NCBI RefSeq assembly: GCF_022869165.1
Contig: NZ_CP094929.1
Location: 310,001-374,000 of the forward strand
Direction of reading: 5' to 3'
DNA: 64,000 bases
Source of the DNA: Sphaerochaeta associata
GTDB taxonomy: Bacteria > Spirochaetota > Spirochaetia > Sphaerochaetales > Sphaerochaetaceae
Part shown: positions 10,143-19,121 of the stretch, piece after piece
Layout: the number at the start of each line of letters is the position of its first letter
Numbering within the stretch: the first letter of the stretch is position 1
The notes under the pieces: model-generated
What the model saw: the letters and a program-made list of their open reading frames with translations, nothing else
What the model was told of the DNA's origin: nothing
Databases searched by the model: none
Made by a program: the position numbers and the translations under genes

Positions 10143-11207
10143 ATGCTGGGAATCATTGCTCATCATTACGTGGTGAATTCCGGTCTTACTTCACCTAATA
10201 GCCCCTTATGGCAAAATGTCTTGTCTGGACCATCACTCTTTCTTCTCGTGCTTGGAGCCTGGGGGAAGATAGGGATCAACTGCTTTGTTCTCATTACTGG
10301 TTACTTCATGTGTCAGTCACACATAACAGCTAGGAAGTTCATCAAACTCTTGGCAGAAGTGATGTTTTACAACATAGTGTTCTACCTCGTCTTCTTGTTG
10401 TCAGGCTATGAAGCCTTCTCCCTCAAAGCTCTTATCAAGGCCTTGATGCCGATAACAAGCATAGCTCAGAACTTCACTGGAACATATTTAGTCTTCTTCC
10501 TGTGCATCCCGTTTCTGAATATCCTGGTGCACAACATGACAGAAATGCAGCATGCCAGACTTTTATTGTTAAGCAGTTTTATGTACATCTTTTTCGGAAC
10601 CGTGAAGCTGCTACCAGTAACGATGAACTACGTGTCCTGGTACATAGTGCTTTTTTTCATTGCTTCTTACATTAGGCTCTATCCAAAGAAGCTTTTTGAT
10701 AGTACTCGTTTCTGGGGTTGGATGACATCGATAACAGTATTGCTTAGTGCTGCATCAGTTGTAGCTTGTGCTTGGATGGGAACTAAGATAGGACGTAACG
10801 CTCCATTCTTCTTTGTATCTGATTCCAATACTTTCTTAGCTGTTGCTACCGGTTTGAGTTCGTTTCTGTGGTTTAAGAATCTGAAGATTAGAAGCCGCTT
10901 CATCAACATAGTCGCATCTACATGCTTCGGAGTCCTGATGATTCATGCAAACAGTGACACGATGCGTCAATGGCTCTGGCGTGACACTTTGAATAACGTT
11001 GGTATGTATGGAAAGCCAATGATGGTTTATCATGCAATTGGCTCTATCGTGGGAATCTTCACTGTCTGCTGTCTTATTGATCTTCTCAGAATTCGCTTCA
11101 TCGAGAAGCCTTTTCTAAAGTTCTGGGATACGTGTTGGGATGGGATTAATAAATCCTTCACAAGTTTTGAGACCAAGTTCAGTACGAAGTTGAAAATACA
11201 AGGCTGA
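10143..11207 (+). CDS. Acyltransferase 3 family, probable N-terminal frameshift
   Basis: A polytopic membrane acyltransferase of the OafA/acyltransferase-3 group (AHHYVVNSG, CFVLITGYFM and about ten spans), expected to O- or N-acylate a surface sugar. The first ATG in frame is 10143, but conserved family sequence (KERDSNLELFRIVS) is encoded in the same frame upstream of it without a usual start codon. The ATG at 10051 has a good AGGTGA site at 10037-10042, inside the end of the aminotransferase gene. It would join this frame if the G6 run at 10077-10082 had seven G. The gene is therefore out of frame in this sequence or starts abnormally late. Confidence 0.8.
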   Translation: MLGIIAHHYVVNSGLTSPNSPLWQNVLSGPSLFLLVLGAWGKIGINCFVLITGYFMCQSHITARKFIKLLAEVMFYNIVFYLVFLLSGYEAFSLKALIKALMPITSIAQNFTGTYLVFFLCIPFLNILVHNMTEMQHARLLLLSSFMYIFFGTVKLLPVTMNYVSWYIVLFFIASYIRLYPKKLFDSTRFWGWMTSITVLLSAASVVACAWMGTKIGRNAPFFFVSDSNTFLAVATGLSSFLWFKNLKIRSRFINIVASTCFGVLMIHANSDTMRQWLWRDTLNNVGMYGKPMMVYHAIGSIVGIFTVCCLIDLLRIRFIEKPFLKFWDTCWDGINKSFTSFETKFSTKLKIQG

Positions 11208-11225
11208 AACCAAGGGAGAGAAAAC

Positions 11226-12098
11226 ATGAAAGGAATCATTCTTGCCGGCGGGAAGGGAACTAGGTTGTTCCCTATGACAAAAGCGGTTTCAAAGCAGCTC
11301 CTTCCAATCTACGACAAACCCCTTATATACTATCCGCTTTCAGTGCTGATGCTCGCAAGCATCCAAGAGATTCTCATCATCTCAACACCTGATGACACTC
11401 CGGTGTATCAGAGGTTGTTGGGAGATGGGGCAGAGATTGGATTAAGAATTTCTTTCAAAGTACAAGAAACTCCCCGAGGCTTGGCTGATGCCTTCATCCT
11501 TGGGGAGTCTTTTATTGGGAATGATTCCGTATGCCTGATTCTCGGTGACAATGTGTTTTATGGACAGGACCTTACTAAAGTACTTAATAAAGCGAAGAGT
11601 AGGAGTAGTGGAGCTACCATCTTCGGTTACCCCGTCCACGATCCCCGTTCTTTCGGTGTTGTAGCCTTTGATGAGAACCAGAAGGTAATCTCAATCGAGG
11701 AAAAGCCTCAGCATCCCAAGTCCAAGTATGCAGTACCAGGTTTGTATTTCTATGACAATCGCGTAATCGAGATCGCCAAGCAGGTAAAGCCTTCAGCCCG
11801 TGGAGAGATAGAAATCACGTCAGTCAATAATGCCTATCTCGAAATGGGGGAGCTCCATGTAGAGCTGCTCGGACGTGGCATGGCATGGCTAGATACGGGT
11901 ACTCCCGAGGGTATGCTCAAGGCGGCCGAGTATGTGGAAGCGGTACAATCGAGGCAGGGTTTCTATATCTCCTGCATTGAAGAGATAGCCTGGAGACGTG
12001 GGTTCATTACCACTGAACAACTAAAGAAGATTGGGGAGAGCTTAAGGATGACCGACTACGGCCAATACATTCTTTCCCTGGTTGATGAGTCTGTGTAG
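11226..12098 (+). CDS. rfbA: Glucose-1-phosphate thymidylyltransferase RmlA
   Basis: A 290-residue enzyme with the nucleotidyltransferase signature [20 protein letters not shown] near the start, [12 protein letters not shown], and ILGDNVFYG for metal and sugar-phosphate binding. Length and motifs match RmlA, which joins glucose-1-phosphate and dTTP to give dTDP-glucose in the cytoplasm. It begins behind GGGAGAG and is followed nine bases later by rfbB. RmlC and RmlD are absent, so the pathway probably leaves dTDP-rhamnose synthesis aside and feeds the upstream aminotransferase. Confidence 0.96.
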   Translation: MKGIILAGGKGTRLFPMTKAVSKQLLPIYDKPLIYYPLSVLMLASIQEILIISTPDDTPVYQRLLGDGAEIGLRISFKVQETPRGLADAFILGESFIGNDSVCLILGDNVFYGQDLTKVLNKAKSRSSGATIFGYPVHDPRSFGVVAFDENQKVISIEEKPQHPKSKYAVPGLYFYDNRVIEIAKQVKPSARGEIEITSVNNAYLEMGELHVELLGRGMAWLDTGTPEGMLKAAEYVEAVQSRQGFYISCIEEIAWRRGFITTEQLKKIGESLRMTDYGQYILSLVDESV

Positions 12099-12107
12099 GA
12101 GGACTGA

Positions 12108-13166
12108 GTGAACACCAATCCAAGAACCATCCTGATAACCGGTGGCGCCGGTTTCATTGGAAGTAACTTTATTGCATATCTTTTGAAGTATCATTCCGCC
12201 GATACTATAGTGAATCTTGATGTTCTTACCTATGCAGGCAATCTTGAAAACCTGAAAGAGGTGGAGGACAATCCTCGTTATTCGTTTGTAAAAGGAGACA
12301 TCAGGGACAGGGAGCTGGTTCATAGCCTTTTTGTTGAGCATCACTTCACCCATGTGGTGAACTTTGCTGCAGAGAGCCATGTGGACCGAAGTATTGTTGA
12401 TCCCGAGCTGTTTCTTACTACCAACATCATAGGAACAGAGGTTCTGTTGGATGAAGCAAAGAAGAGTTGGAAGCTGCATCCCGATGACAAGTACAACAAA
12501 GACTTTCAGGAAGGGGTGAGATTTCATCAGGTATCCACCGATGAGGTGTATGGAGCACTTGGTAAGGAGGGCCTCTTCACTGAGACCCTGCCATTGCTTC
12601 CGAACAGCCCGTATTCCGCTTCCAAGGCAAGTGCTGACTTGATTGTCCGAGCATACCATGAGACCTATGGCCTTCCAGTGACCATTTCTCGCTGCTCGAA
12701 TAACTATGGCCCATTCCAGTTTCCGGAAAAGCTTATCCCCTTGATGATTAACAACTGCCTCAAGGACAAGAGTCTTCCTGTCTATGGAGATGGGATGCAG
12801 ATCAGGGACTGGCTACATGTTATCGACCATTGTTCAGCGATCGATACAATCTTGGATAAGGGAACGATTGGAGAAATCTACAACATTGGTGGCAATAATG
12901 AGAAGGCAAACATTGAGATAGTAAAGCTCATCATCAAGACAGTTGGGAAGTCAGAGGATTTGATTACCTATGTGAAAGATCGTCCCGGGCATGACCGTAG
13001 GTATGCAATCGACAATACGAAGATTACCAGCCAGCTGGGATGGAAGCCTTCCTACACTTTCGAACAGGGAATGGAAGAAACCATCCAATGGTATCTTGAT
13101 AACCAGCAGTGGATTGAAAGAGTGGTGAGTGGGGATTATCAGAGGTATTATGAGAGGATGTATTAA
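12108..13166 (+). CDS. rfbB: dTDP-glucose 4,6-dehydratase RmlB
   Basis: A 352-residue short-chain dehydrogenase with the NAD fold ITGGAGFIGSNF, the DVLTYAGN block, HQVSTDEVYG and the catalytic YSASKA. NYGPFQFPEKLIPLMI is also typical of RmlB. It converts dTDP-glucose to dTDP-4-keto-6-deoxyglucose. The start is GTG 12108 behind GGAGGAC. It forms a pair with rfbA and supplies the keto sugar on which the DegT-type aminotransferase at 8954-10042 would act. Confidence 0.96.
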   Translation: MNTNPRTILITGGAGFIGSNFIAYLLKYHSADTIVNLDVLTYAGNLENLKEVEDNPRYSFVKGDIRDRELVHSLFVEHHFTHVVNFAAESHVDRSIVDPELFLTTNIIGTEVLLDEAKKSWKLHPDDKYNKDFQEGVRFHQVSTDEVYGALGKEGLFTETLPLLPNSPYSASKASADLIVRAYHETYGLPVTISRCSNNYGPFQFPEKLIPLMINNCLKDKSLPVYGDGMQIRDWLHVIDHCSAIDTILDKGTIGEIYNIGGNNEKANIEIVKLIIKTVGKSEDLITYVKDRPGHDRRYAIDNTKITSQLGWKPSYTFEQGMEETIQWYLDNQQWIERVVSGDYQRYYERMY

Positions 13167-13181
13167 AACTAAGGGACTGAA

Positions 13182-14237
13182 ATGAAAGTAGGAATAATTG
13201 GCGGTGGAAATGGGGGGCTTGCTCTGGCAAGTCTCCTGTATAAAAGGGGAAATGAGATAAATCTATGGAACAGATCAATAAGCAGGATTGCTCCGATTAT
13301 TGAGCAGGATAATTCAATTATTGCAATAAATGGTGAAGAGAAAAGTTATGTGAAACTTAATAAAGTTTCAGATAATTTATCACTTATTGTTAATGATGTA
13401 GAAGTCATTTTTATAGTTACGACCAGCTCTGCCCATGAGGAATTAGGAAAGATTTTGCCACCTTACGTTCCACCGAATGTACCAATCTTATTGATGCCAG
13501 GGAGAACCTATGGTTGCGTTGCATATCTAGAGAATGCAGAAGAATTATTTCCGAATAATAAAAATATTTGTCTTGAAGCTCAAACACTTTTACATGCTTG
13601 TAGAGCAGAAGGAAATAAGGTTACAATTTACGGAACTAAAAAAGAAGTCACGTATTCTGGGGTTAACCAAGTTTCAGATGATACCATAATGAAACTAAAA
13701 AAATTATTACCAGAGTTGCATTATTCTCCAAATTACTTGGACATTGCGCTTAATAATGTGGGTGCATTTTTTCATCCAATCCCAACTCTATTAAATGCTG
13801 GAGTGATTGAAGGAAGGCTCTTTTTTAAGTATTACTCCACAGGTATTAGTAAGCATGTTGCTGCCTATATCCAGCGTATGGATGATGAGAAAGGTGAATT
13901 ATGCAAATTTCTTGGTGTTTATCATTGTTCATTGGTGGATTGGTTAAAAATTGAGTATTGTGCAGAAGGAGAAGATTTATACACATGTCTGCAAAGTGTA
14001 TCTGCATACAAGGAGATTGATGCCCCAAATACCCTAAATCATAGATATGTTTATGATGATTTACTGACTGGCTTAATCCCAATTCTAAATACTGCAAAAT
14101 ATTTTAGAGTTGCTGTGCCAACTATTGAGACATTTATACATTTTGCTTGTGATTTTATGGATGTGGATTATCTTGCTAATGGTAGGAATTTCCCAAAAAT
14201 GCTTCAAGCAAAATTCTCAACTTCTATTTTTGTATGA
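13182..14237 (+). CDS. Octopine/nopaline dehydrogenase family protein
   Basis: A 351-residue protein with an N-terminal Rossmann motif (GIIGGGNGGLALASLL) and a helical C-terminal domain carrying NNVGAFFHPIPTLLNAG, where the conserved His matches the opine dehydrogenase catalytic site. The family reductively condenses an amino acid with a 2-oxo acid to give an opine. In some enteric O-antigens, opine-type N-(1-carboxyethyl) amino acids decorate sugars, which makes that role plausible here. It is followed after 13 bases by the B12-type gene. A six-G run (13212-13217) lies in the coding sequence. Confidence 0.82.
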   Translation: MKVGIIGGGNGGLALASLLYKRGNEINLWNRSISRIAPIIEQDNSIIAINGEEKSYVKLNKVSDNLSLIVNDVEVIFIVTTSSAHEELGKILPPYVPPNVPILLMPGRTYGCVAYLENAEELFPNNKNICLEAQTLLHACRAEGNKVTIYGTKKEVTYSGVNQVSDDTIMKLKKLLPELHYSPNYLDIALNNVGAFFHPIPTLLNAGVIEGRLFFKYYSTGISKHVAAYIQRMDDEKGELCKFLGVYHCSLVDWLKIEYCAEGEDLYTCLQSVSAYKEIDAPNTLNHRYVYDDLLTGLIPILNTAKYFRVAVPTIETFIHFACDFMDVDYLANGRNFPKMLQAKFSTSIFV

Positions 14238-14250
14238 TAAGGAATATACT

Positions 14251-16110
14251 GTGATACATGCAACAGATGTTTTCGGTTTAGTTAAAACATCAATAGATGT
14301 TCATACCCTTGGGATGGTAACCTGTCAATCAATACTCAAATCATGTGGATTTTCGGTTGTGCTTGCAGATGTTGTGATTGAGAGAGTTATTGAAAAAATT
14401 GAGAGAGATGAAAATAGAGAAATTTTCACTGAGTGGATTAAAAGGAATCACATTGATCATATCAGTTTTAGTTATCGTCTTGATCCAACAACAGGATTTT
14501 CAATATTTTCTGAATTCTATATGACTTTACGTAAAGCACAACTACTCAAAGAACAAGGAGGTCCGATTAAGATAATTTCTTTTGCAGGTCTGTCTGAAAC
14601 ATGCATGCTAATACGTGAAAGATTTGGGGATAGAATTAAATATTTCAAAGGTGAGGAATCTCCATTGGAGTTGATTTGCGAACTCGGAATACCTGAAACA
14701 CTCTTTCCTTCAGGATTACGTGTTGAATCGATTTATGATAAGAAACGTGATGAGTTTGCTACCAGTATCCTCACTTCTGATGAGTATCTTGTTACACCAC
14801 ATCCATCAGCATTGAACTATCAAGGATATGGGACATTTAGGGATACGATGTTGAATAGAATTATAAGCAGGAAGAAAGTTGATAACTTACCAATCTTGCG
14901 CACTCATATTGGCCCATATCTTGATAACCGATTTGAGGCACTGAAGTTATACAAAGAATGGGTTAGAACGATTGCTAAGTCAGGATACCTTGATGTCTTG
15001 TCTATTGGAACTTCACAATTGTCACAAAGTATGTTTGAAGAGAATTGGAACACAAATTTGAATGGGGGAGGTGTCCCAATTAATTCACGCGAAGAATTTT
15101 TTGAAATTGCTCAATTGGCAAGCCCGATGTTAGTTCGGTCTTACGCTGGGACAAATAATCTTTTGAAGATGGCTAAGATTCATGAACAGTATCTAAATAT
15201 TGCATGGCATGCGTTTTCTTTTTGGTGGTTTAATATTCTTGATGGAAGAGGACCCCTAAAGCTTGAGGAAAATTTAATCCATACATTTCAAGCTCTTCAG
15301 TATGCTGCAGAGACTGGGAAACCTGTTGAAGCAAACGTTTCACATCATTTCGCCTTTAGGGGTTCTGACGATCTCACATATATAATTACTAATTATCTTA
15401 CTGCTGTAGCATGTAAAAATGCAGGGATTAAGACATATATTGTACAAAATATGTTAAATACTCCACGATTTACTTGGGGTGTACAAGATATTGCCAAATC
15501 AAGAGCAATGATGTCTATCACAAGAAAATTGGAAGATAGAAACTTTAAGGTAATATTCGAAACCCGTGCTGGACTTTCTCTGTTCTCATCGGATATTGAT
15601 AAAGCTAAAAAACAATTGGTTGCTACGACTTTGCTAATGGATGATTTAGCAAAGGCTCCAAAATTTAATCCCGATATCATCCATGTAGTTAATTATTCGG
15701 AAGGTAAGTTTTTAGCGGATCCTGATGTTGTTATTGAAAGTATCAAGTTAACTCTCCATTCATTAAAATCATATCAAACATTTAAAAAGAAAGAAGGGAG
15801 CTTAGTTTCTAGAGATGAGAAAGAATGGATAGAGAACAAAGAATTTGAACTAGTTAGCGAAGCTAATAGTGTTATTACTGCTATGGAGCAAAGCATTCCC
15901 AATTTATACTCTCCTGAGGGATTTAATATTGCTTTCAAACAAGGATGGTTTCCTGTACCCCATCTATGGGTTGGAAGAGATGAGTATAGTAATGCAGTTA
16001 ATTGGGATGTCCAGTATATTAATGGTGGATATTACTTGGTTAATGAACTAGGAAAACCATTGTCAGCGGTAGAACGAACTAATAAAATCAGATACGGTGG
16101 GACAGTATGA
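14251..16110 (+). CDS. Cobalamin-dependent mutase-like protein
   Basis: The preferred start is GTG 14251, which has AAGGA seven bases upstream; a longer frame back to 14110 overlaps the upstream gene and reads as non-native. The protein (about 619 residues) begins with a B12-binding Rossmann domain whose DVHTLGM segment fits the DxHxxG base-off motif. A long region resembling the TIM barrel of glutamate mutase and related aminomutases follows (for example GTNNLLKMAKIHEQ and HVVNYSEGKFLADP). A carbon-skeleton or amino-group migration is the likely chemistry. The substrate is unknown. It overlaps the ATP-grasp gene by four bases. Confidence 0.72.
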   Translation: MIHATDVFGLVKTSIDVHTLGMVTCQSILKSCGFSVVLADVVIERVIEKIERDENREIFTEWIKRNHIDHISFSYRLDPTTGFSIFSEFYMTLRKAQLLKEQGGPIKIISFAGLSETCMLIRERFGDRIKYFKGEESPLELICELGIPETLFPSGLRVESIYDKKRDEFATSILTSDEYLVTPHPSALNYQGYGTFRDTMLNRIISRKKVDNLPILRTHIGPYLDNRFEALKLYKEWVRTIAKSGYLDVLSIGTSQLSQSMFEENWNTNLNGGGVPINSREEFFEIAQLASPMLVRSYAGTNNLLKMAKIHEQYLNIAWHAFSFWWFNILDGRGPLKLEENLIHTFQALQYAAETGKPVEANVSHHFAFRGSDDLTYIITNYLTAVACKNAGIKTYIVQNMLNTPRFTWGVQDIAKSRAMMSITRKLEDRNFKVIFETRAGLSLFSSDIDKAKKQLVATTLLMDDLAKAPKFNPDIIHVVNYSEGKFLADPDVVIESIKLTLHSLKSYQTFKKKEGSLVSRDEKEWIENKEFELVSEANSVITAMEQSIPNLYSPEGFNIAFKQGWFPVPHLWVGRDEYSNAVNWDVQYINGGYYLVNELGKPLSAVERTNKIRYGGTV

Positions 16111-17342
16111 AAGCAATTGTATTAGCAGGTGGAAATGATCAAATTGCGCTATTAAAATTGTTGCGTGAAAGGGATATCTACACGATTTTAATTGATTTTA
16201 ATAAAGAACCGATTGCAAAACCTTTTGCAGACAAGCATTTTGAAGTAAGTACGATGGACTACAGTGCAGTTGTATCAATCGCCAAATCTGAGAAAGTTGA
16301 TTTTATATTAACTGTATGCACAGACCAAGCATTGTTAATTGCTGCAAAGGCATCAGAACAGTTAGGATTATATTTTCCAATTAGCTTTAAAATGGCACAG
16401 AACCTTACAAATAAGAAATGGATGAAGCAAGTACTTACTGAAGCGCAGCTTCCTACTGCAAAATATTCGGTCTCTAGTGATGTGAAAAACCTTGAGCTAG
16501 ATAGATTGTCATTTCCTCTTGTTTTTAAACCAGTTGATAGCAATAGTTCAAAAGGTGTAATTAAAGCAAAATCAATGGAGGATGTACATGCGGCTTTTAC
16601 ATATGCAAAATCTTTCAGTCGATCTGGTGTTGTCATTTGTGAGGAATTCATAAGCGGAGAGGAGATTTCAATAGATGCATTTATTGTTAAGTCAAGAGCT
16701 CATCTATTGTTGGTTTCTAAATCAGAAAAACTGCAGGGTATTGAGAGACGGGATTTCCCGATACATCGGAGTATTGCTCCTTACTCCTTGAGTAATAAAC
16801 TAGAAATTATGCTTGTTGATATTTTACAGAAAATTGCTGATGCATTTTGCATCATAGATTCTCCTTTATTGGTACAAGCAATTGTCAATGAGGATGGAAT
16901 TAATATAATTGAGTTGAGTGCAAGGACAGGGGGGGGGTCGAAATACGCCTTAATTGAAGAAATAACTGGTTTTAATGTGATACAAGGGTTTCTGAAAATA
17001 ATTTTCCATGAAAATCTTTCTATCAGGTTGATACAAAATCCTAGAAATTATGTGATGCAATATATCTATACAATTCCTGGGATGTATTTGGGTCAGGAGG
17101 GATTTGATTACTGTTTGGAAAAAAAAATTATCGACAATGTTTTCTTCTATAAGAAAGAAGGAACACATATTTCTGGTAACACTAACAGTAGCGATCGTAT
17201 TGCAGGTGTATTGTTTTCAGGAAAAACTACAAGCGAATTGAATGAAAAAATTGCCCAATTTGACAATTCTATTAAAATTCTGAATGATTCACAAGCTGAT
17301 ATTTTTATACATGGGCTGCCTCTGCTAGGCGAAGAGTCGTAA
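16107..17342 (+). CDS. ATP-grasp carboxylate-amine ligase-like protein
   Basis: A 411-residue ATP-grasp protein. The N-terminal pre-ATP domain is AIVLAGGNDQIALLKLLRE, followed by FPLVFKPVDSNSSKGVIK (ATP lysine and glycine loop), EEFISGEEISIDAF, and IIELSARTGGGSKY with the metal-binding residues. The family ligates a carboxylate to an amine using ATP. The four-base overlap with the B12-type gene implies a shared translation unit and pathway with the opine dehydrogenase. A run of nine G (16929-16937) encodes part of the RTGGG active-site loop, so any slippage would destroy the enzyme. Confidence 0.82.
   Translation: MKAIVLAGGNDQIALLKLLRERDIYTILIDFNKEPIAKPFADKHFEVSTMDYSAVVSIAKSEKVDFILTVCTDQALLIAAKASEQLGLYFPISFKMAQNLTNKKWMKQVLTEAQLPTAKYSVSSDVKNLELDRLSFPLVFKPVDSNSSKGVIKAKSMEDVHAAFTYAKSFSRSGVVICEEFISGEEISIDAFIVKSRAHLLLVSKSEKLQGIERRDFPIHRSIAPYSLSNKLEIMLVDILQKIADAFCIIDSPLLVQAIVNEDGINIIELSARTGGGSKYALIEEITGFNVIQGFLKIIFHENLSIRLIQNPRNYVMQYIYTIPGMYLGQEGFDYCLEKKIIDNVFFYKKEGTHISGNTNSSDRIAGVLFSGKTTSELNEKIAQFDNSIKILNDSQADIFIHGLPLLGEES
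16929..16937 (+). other. G9 homopolymer inside ATP-grasp gene
   Basis: Nine consecutive G lie in an AT-rich gene, coding for glycines of the conserved active-site segment. Runs of this length are known contingency tracts in other bacteria. The current length keeps the frame open. Confidence 0.75.
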
Positions 17343-17467
17343 ATGTCTGAAAATTTAATGTCTTTGTGAATAGGCTATCTTGAAGATTGGAAGCCAATAC
17401 TGATAATAAAGAAAGGGTATAGATTTACAAGAAAAATATTTGGTAGTAATATCAGAAATCTGGGTTA
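17343..17467 (+). pseudogene. Gene start truncated by insertion sequence
   Basis: An ATG directly after the ATP-grasp stop begins MSENLMSL, followed by TGA, then continues in the same frame as protein-like sequence (IGYLEDWKPILII, then FTRKIFGSNIRNLGY) until the insertion sequence end at 17468. This looks like the first 40 codons of a further locus gene with a nonsense codon, cut off by the transposon. The family is not recognisable. Confidence 0.45.
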
Positions 17468-17658
17468 TGAGGCTCTTGCAAAATGAGGATTCATTGAGAA
17501 TTTGAATCCATCCGACGACACTAATACCATTGATTAAGAGGAGCGATCCGTCCAATCAAGGGCTTCAAACGAGTAAATACGCCCGGTCCATCGATAATCG
17601 AGTGCAAGAAGACACACCTACCCCACGATAGGAGAATGCGTCATTGCTCTTTGTGGTG

Positions 17659-17880
17659 TTACGCAGTTTTCTGGATGCCCGGCAGGATGCAGTACTGCAG
17701 TATCTTGATTGCAGCAAGGCACAGCACGCCGGTCATCAGGCAGTGGGAGACCTTCTCCGTCCCCCTGACCATGATCTTCGGCGGAATAAGCCAATCCTTC
17801 AGGTGGGAGTTGGACCTCTCCACGGTCGAACGGATCCTGAACCGCTGCTTTTCAGAGGGGGTGTGTTTTGTCAAGCAAAA
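17659..17880 (-). pseudogene. IS5/IS1182-like transposase, C-terminal part
   Basis: This is the distal part of the DDE transposase interrupted by the nested element. It contains RFRIRSTVERSNSHLKDW, the conserved block with the third catalytic acidic residue (the E in STVERSNSHLKD). Upstream codons (DFCLTKHTPSEKQ) run to the IS21 end at about 17885, so the original protein continued here from the piece at 20736-21662. Confidence 0.8.
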
Positions 17881-17974
17881 ATCCTTGGTCTAATCACCAG
17901 GGAATCCCGTGTCTAATCACGGGAAATTCCCGGGTTTTATCATCTGCACAGGAATCTATGCAGATATCCAGAAA

Positions 17975-18349
17975 CTATGGCTTGTAATCAGGGACATCCT
18001 CATATTCATCCTCAATCACAAAGATCACGTTTGGATCCGTTTCCCCATGCAGCTGATGTGCAATTTTACCTTTCAGGTAGGCAAGCTTGTTGCCCAGGTA
18101 AGCCATCTCGTTCTCGATCTTGTCCAAGCCGTACAACAGTCGAAGCCTTCCTTCAGGGCTTTGGTACTGCATTACTATCTTTCTGGCCTGCTCATGCAGG
18201 TCCTGTTCCGAGTATTCATGCGGGCTGGGTTCTATCCCCAACCGGTCCAATATGATCTGCTCGAGCTCCTCGGTGAATTTTGTACCGTCGTATCGGTAAC
18301 ACGAACGCAATTCACGCAAGTATTGTTTGTCAACGACCATGTTCGTCAC
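17975..18349 (-). CDS. Accessory small protein of the IS21-type element
   Basis: A 124-residue acidic, helical protein that overlaps the 3' end of istB by 20 bases and lies inside the element's ends. The N-terminal half (LRSCYRYDGTKFTEELEQII) and the coiled-coil-like middle show no catalytic motif. I do not recognise a function. Its position suggests a passenger or accessory gene co-transcribed with istAB. Confidence 0.6.
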   Translation of the reverse strand: MTNMVVDKQYLRELRSCYRYDGTKFTEELEQIILDRLGIEPSPHEYSEQDLHEQARKIVMQYQSPEGRLRLLYGLDKIENEMAYLGNKLAYLKGKIAHQLHGETDPNVIFVIEDEYEDVPDYKP

Positions 18350-19121
18350 CCCCTTTCGACCGCTCGGATGCGGTCTTCCGCATCAATGCATGCTCCATCC
18401 GGTAGCTCTGCCCCTCGAACACAAGCAGGTGCCCATGGTGGATGAGCCTGTCGATCATTGCTGCAGCCATCTGCTGGTCGGTGAAGATGCCACCCCACTT
18501 GGAAAACTCGAGGTTCGTCGTAAGAATGAGGCTTTTGCTCTCGTAGCTGTCGCTGATGATGCGGAACAGGAGCTGGGACCCCTCCTTGTCCACCGGTACG
18601 TACCCCCACTCATCAAGAATGAGCAGATCCAGTCTGCGTATGTCCGACACCAAGCGTTCCAAGACTCCGTTCTTCCGTGCCTCGGCCAGTTTCAGCACCA
18701 GCTCGGTCACCGTATAGAACCGGGCTGCAAGGCCCATCTCGCAGGCCTTCATCCCCAGTGCTATGGCCATATGCGTTTTCCCGGTTCCCACCGGTCCATA
18801 GCAGACCAGGTTGGTCTTCCTGCCAATGAATTCGCAGCCTTCCAGTTCCACCCTGGTAATGGAAGGCGGCAGGCGCACATGAGAATAGTCGTAGCCTTCC
18901 ATGCTCTTGGGCATGGGAAACCGGGCCCGGTTGAGCAGCCTGGAGCGTTTTGAGCGTTCCCGGCTCTCCACCTCCATTGACAGCACGTCATGCAGGAACT
19001 CTTCCTGCCTCGGCGTTGCCTGCTGGCACAACGCTACCAGTTGTTGGGAAAGGAACAGTTTCCGGCACATGTCCGATATCTCTTCCCTACGTTGGATGCG
19101 GATGGTTGAAGTCATCATCAT
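18330..19121 (-). CDS. istB: IS21-family helper ATPase IstB
   Basis: A 263-residue DnaC-like AAA+ protein with Walker A GPVGTGKTHMAIALG, Walker B LLILDEWGY and sensor sequence LILTTNLEFSKW. IstB assists the IstA transposase by binding target DNA and regulating strand transfer. Its start overlaps the istA stop by four bases, the usual arrangement. Length and motifs are normal, so it appears functional. Confidence 0.95.
   Translation of the reverse strand: MMMTSTIRIQRREEISDMCRKLFLSQQLVALCQQATPRQEEFLHDVLSMEVESRERSKRSRLLNRARFPMPKSMEGYDYSHVRLPPSITRVELEGCEFIGRKTNLVCYGPVGTGKTHMAIALGMKACEMGLAARFYTVTELVLKLAEARKNGVLERLVSDIRRLDLLILDEWGYVPVDKEGSQLLFRIISDSYESKSLILTTNLEFSKWGGIFTDQQMAAAMIDRLIHHGHLLVFEGQSYRMEHALMRKTASERSKGGDEHGR

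Noticed and set aside
14110-14250. Extended N-terminus of the B12-type protein from ATG 14110
   Set aside because: It overlaps the end of the opine dehydrogenase in another frame and reads as hydrophobic nonsense. GTG 14251 has a good ribosome site.
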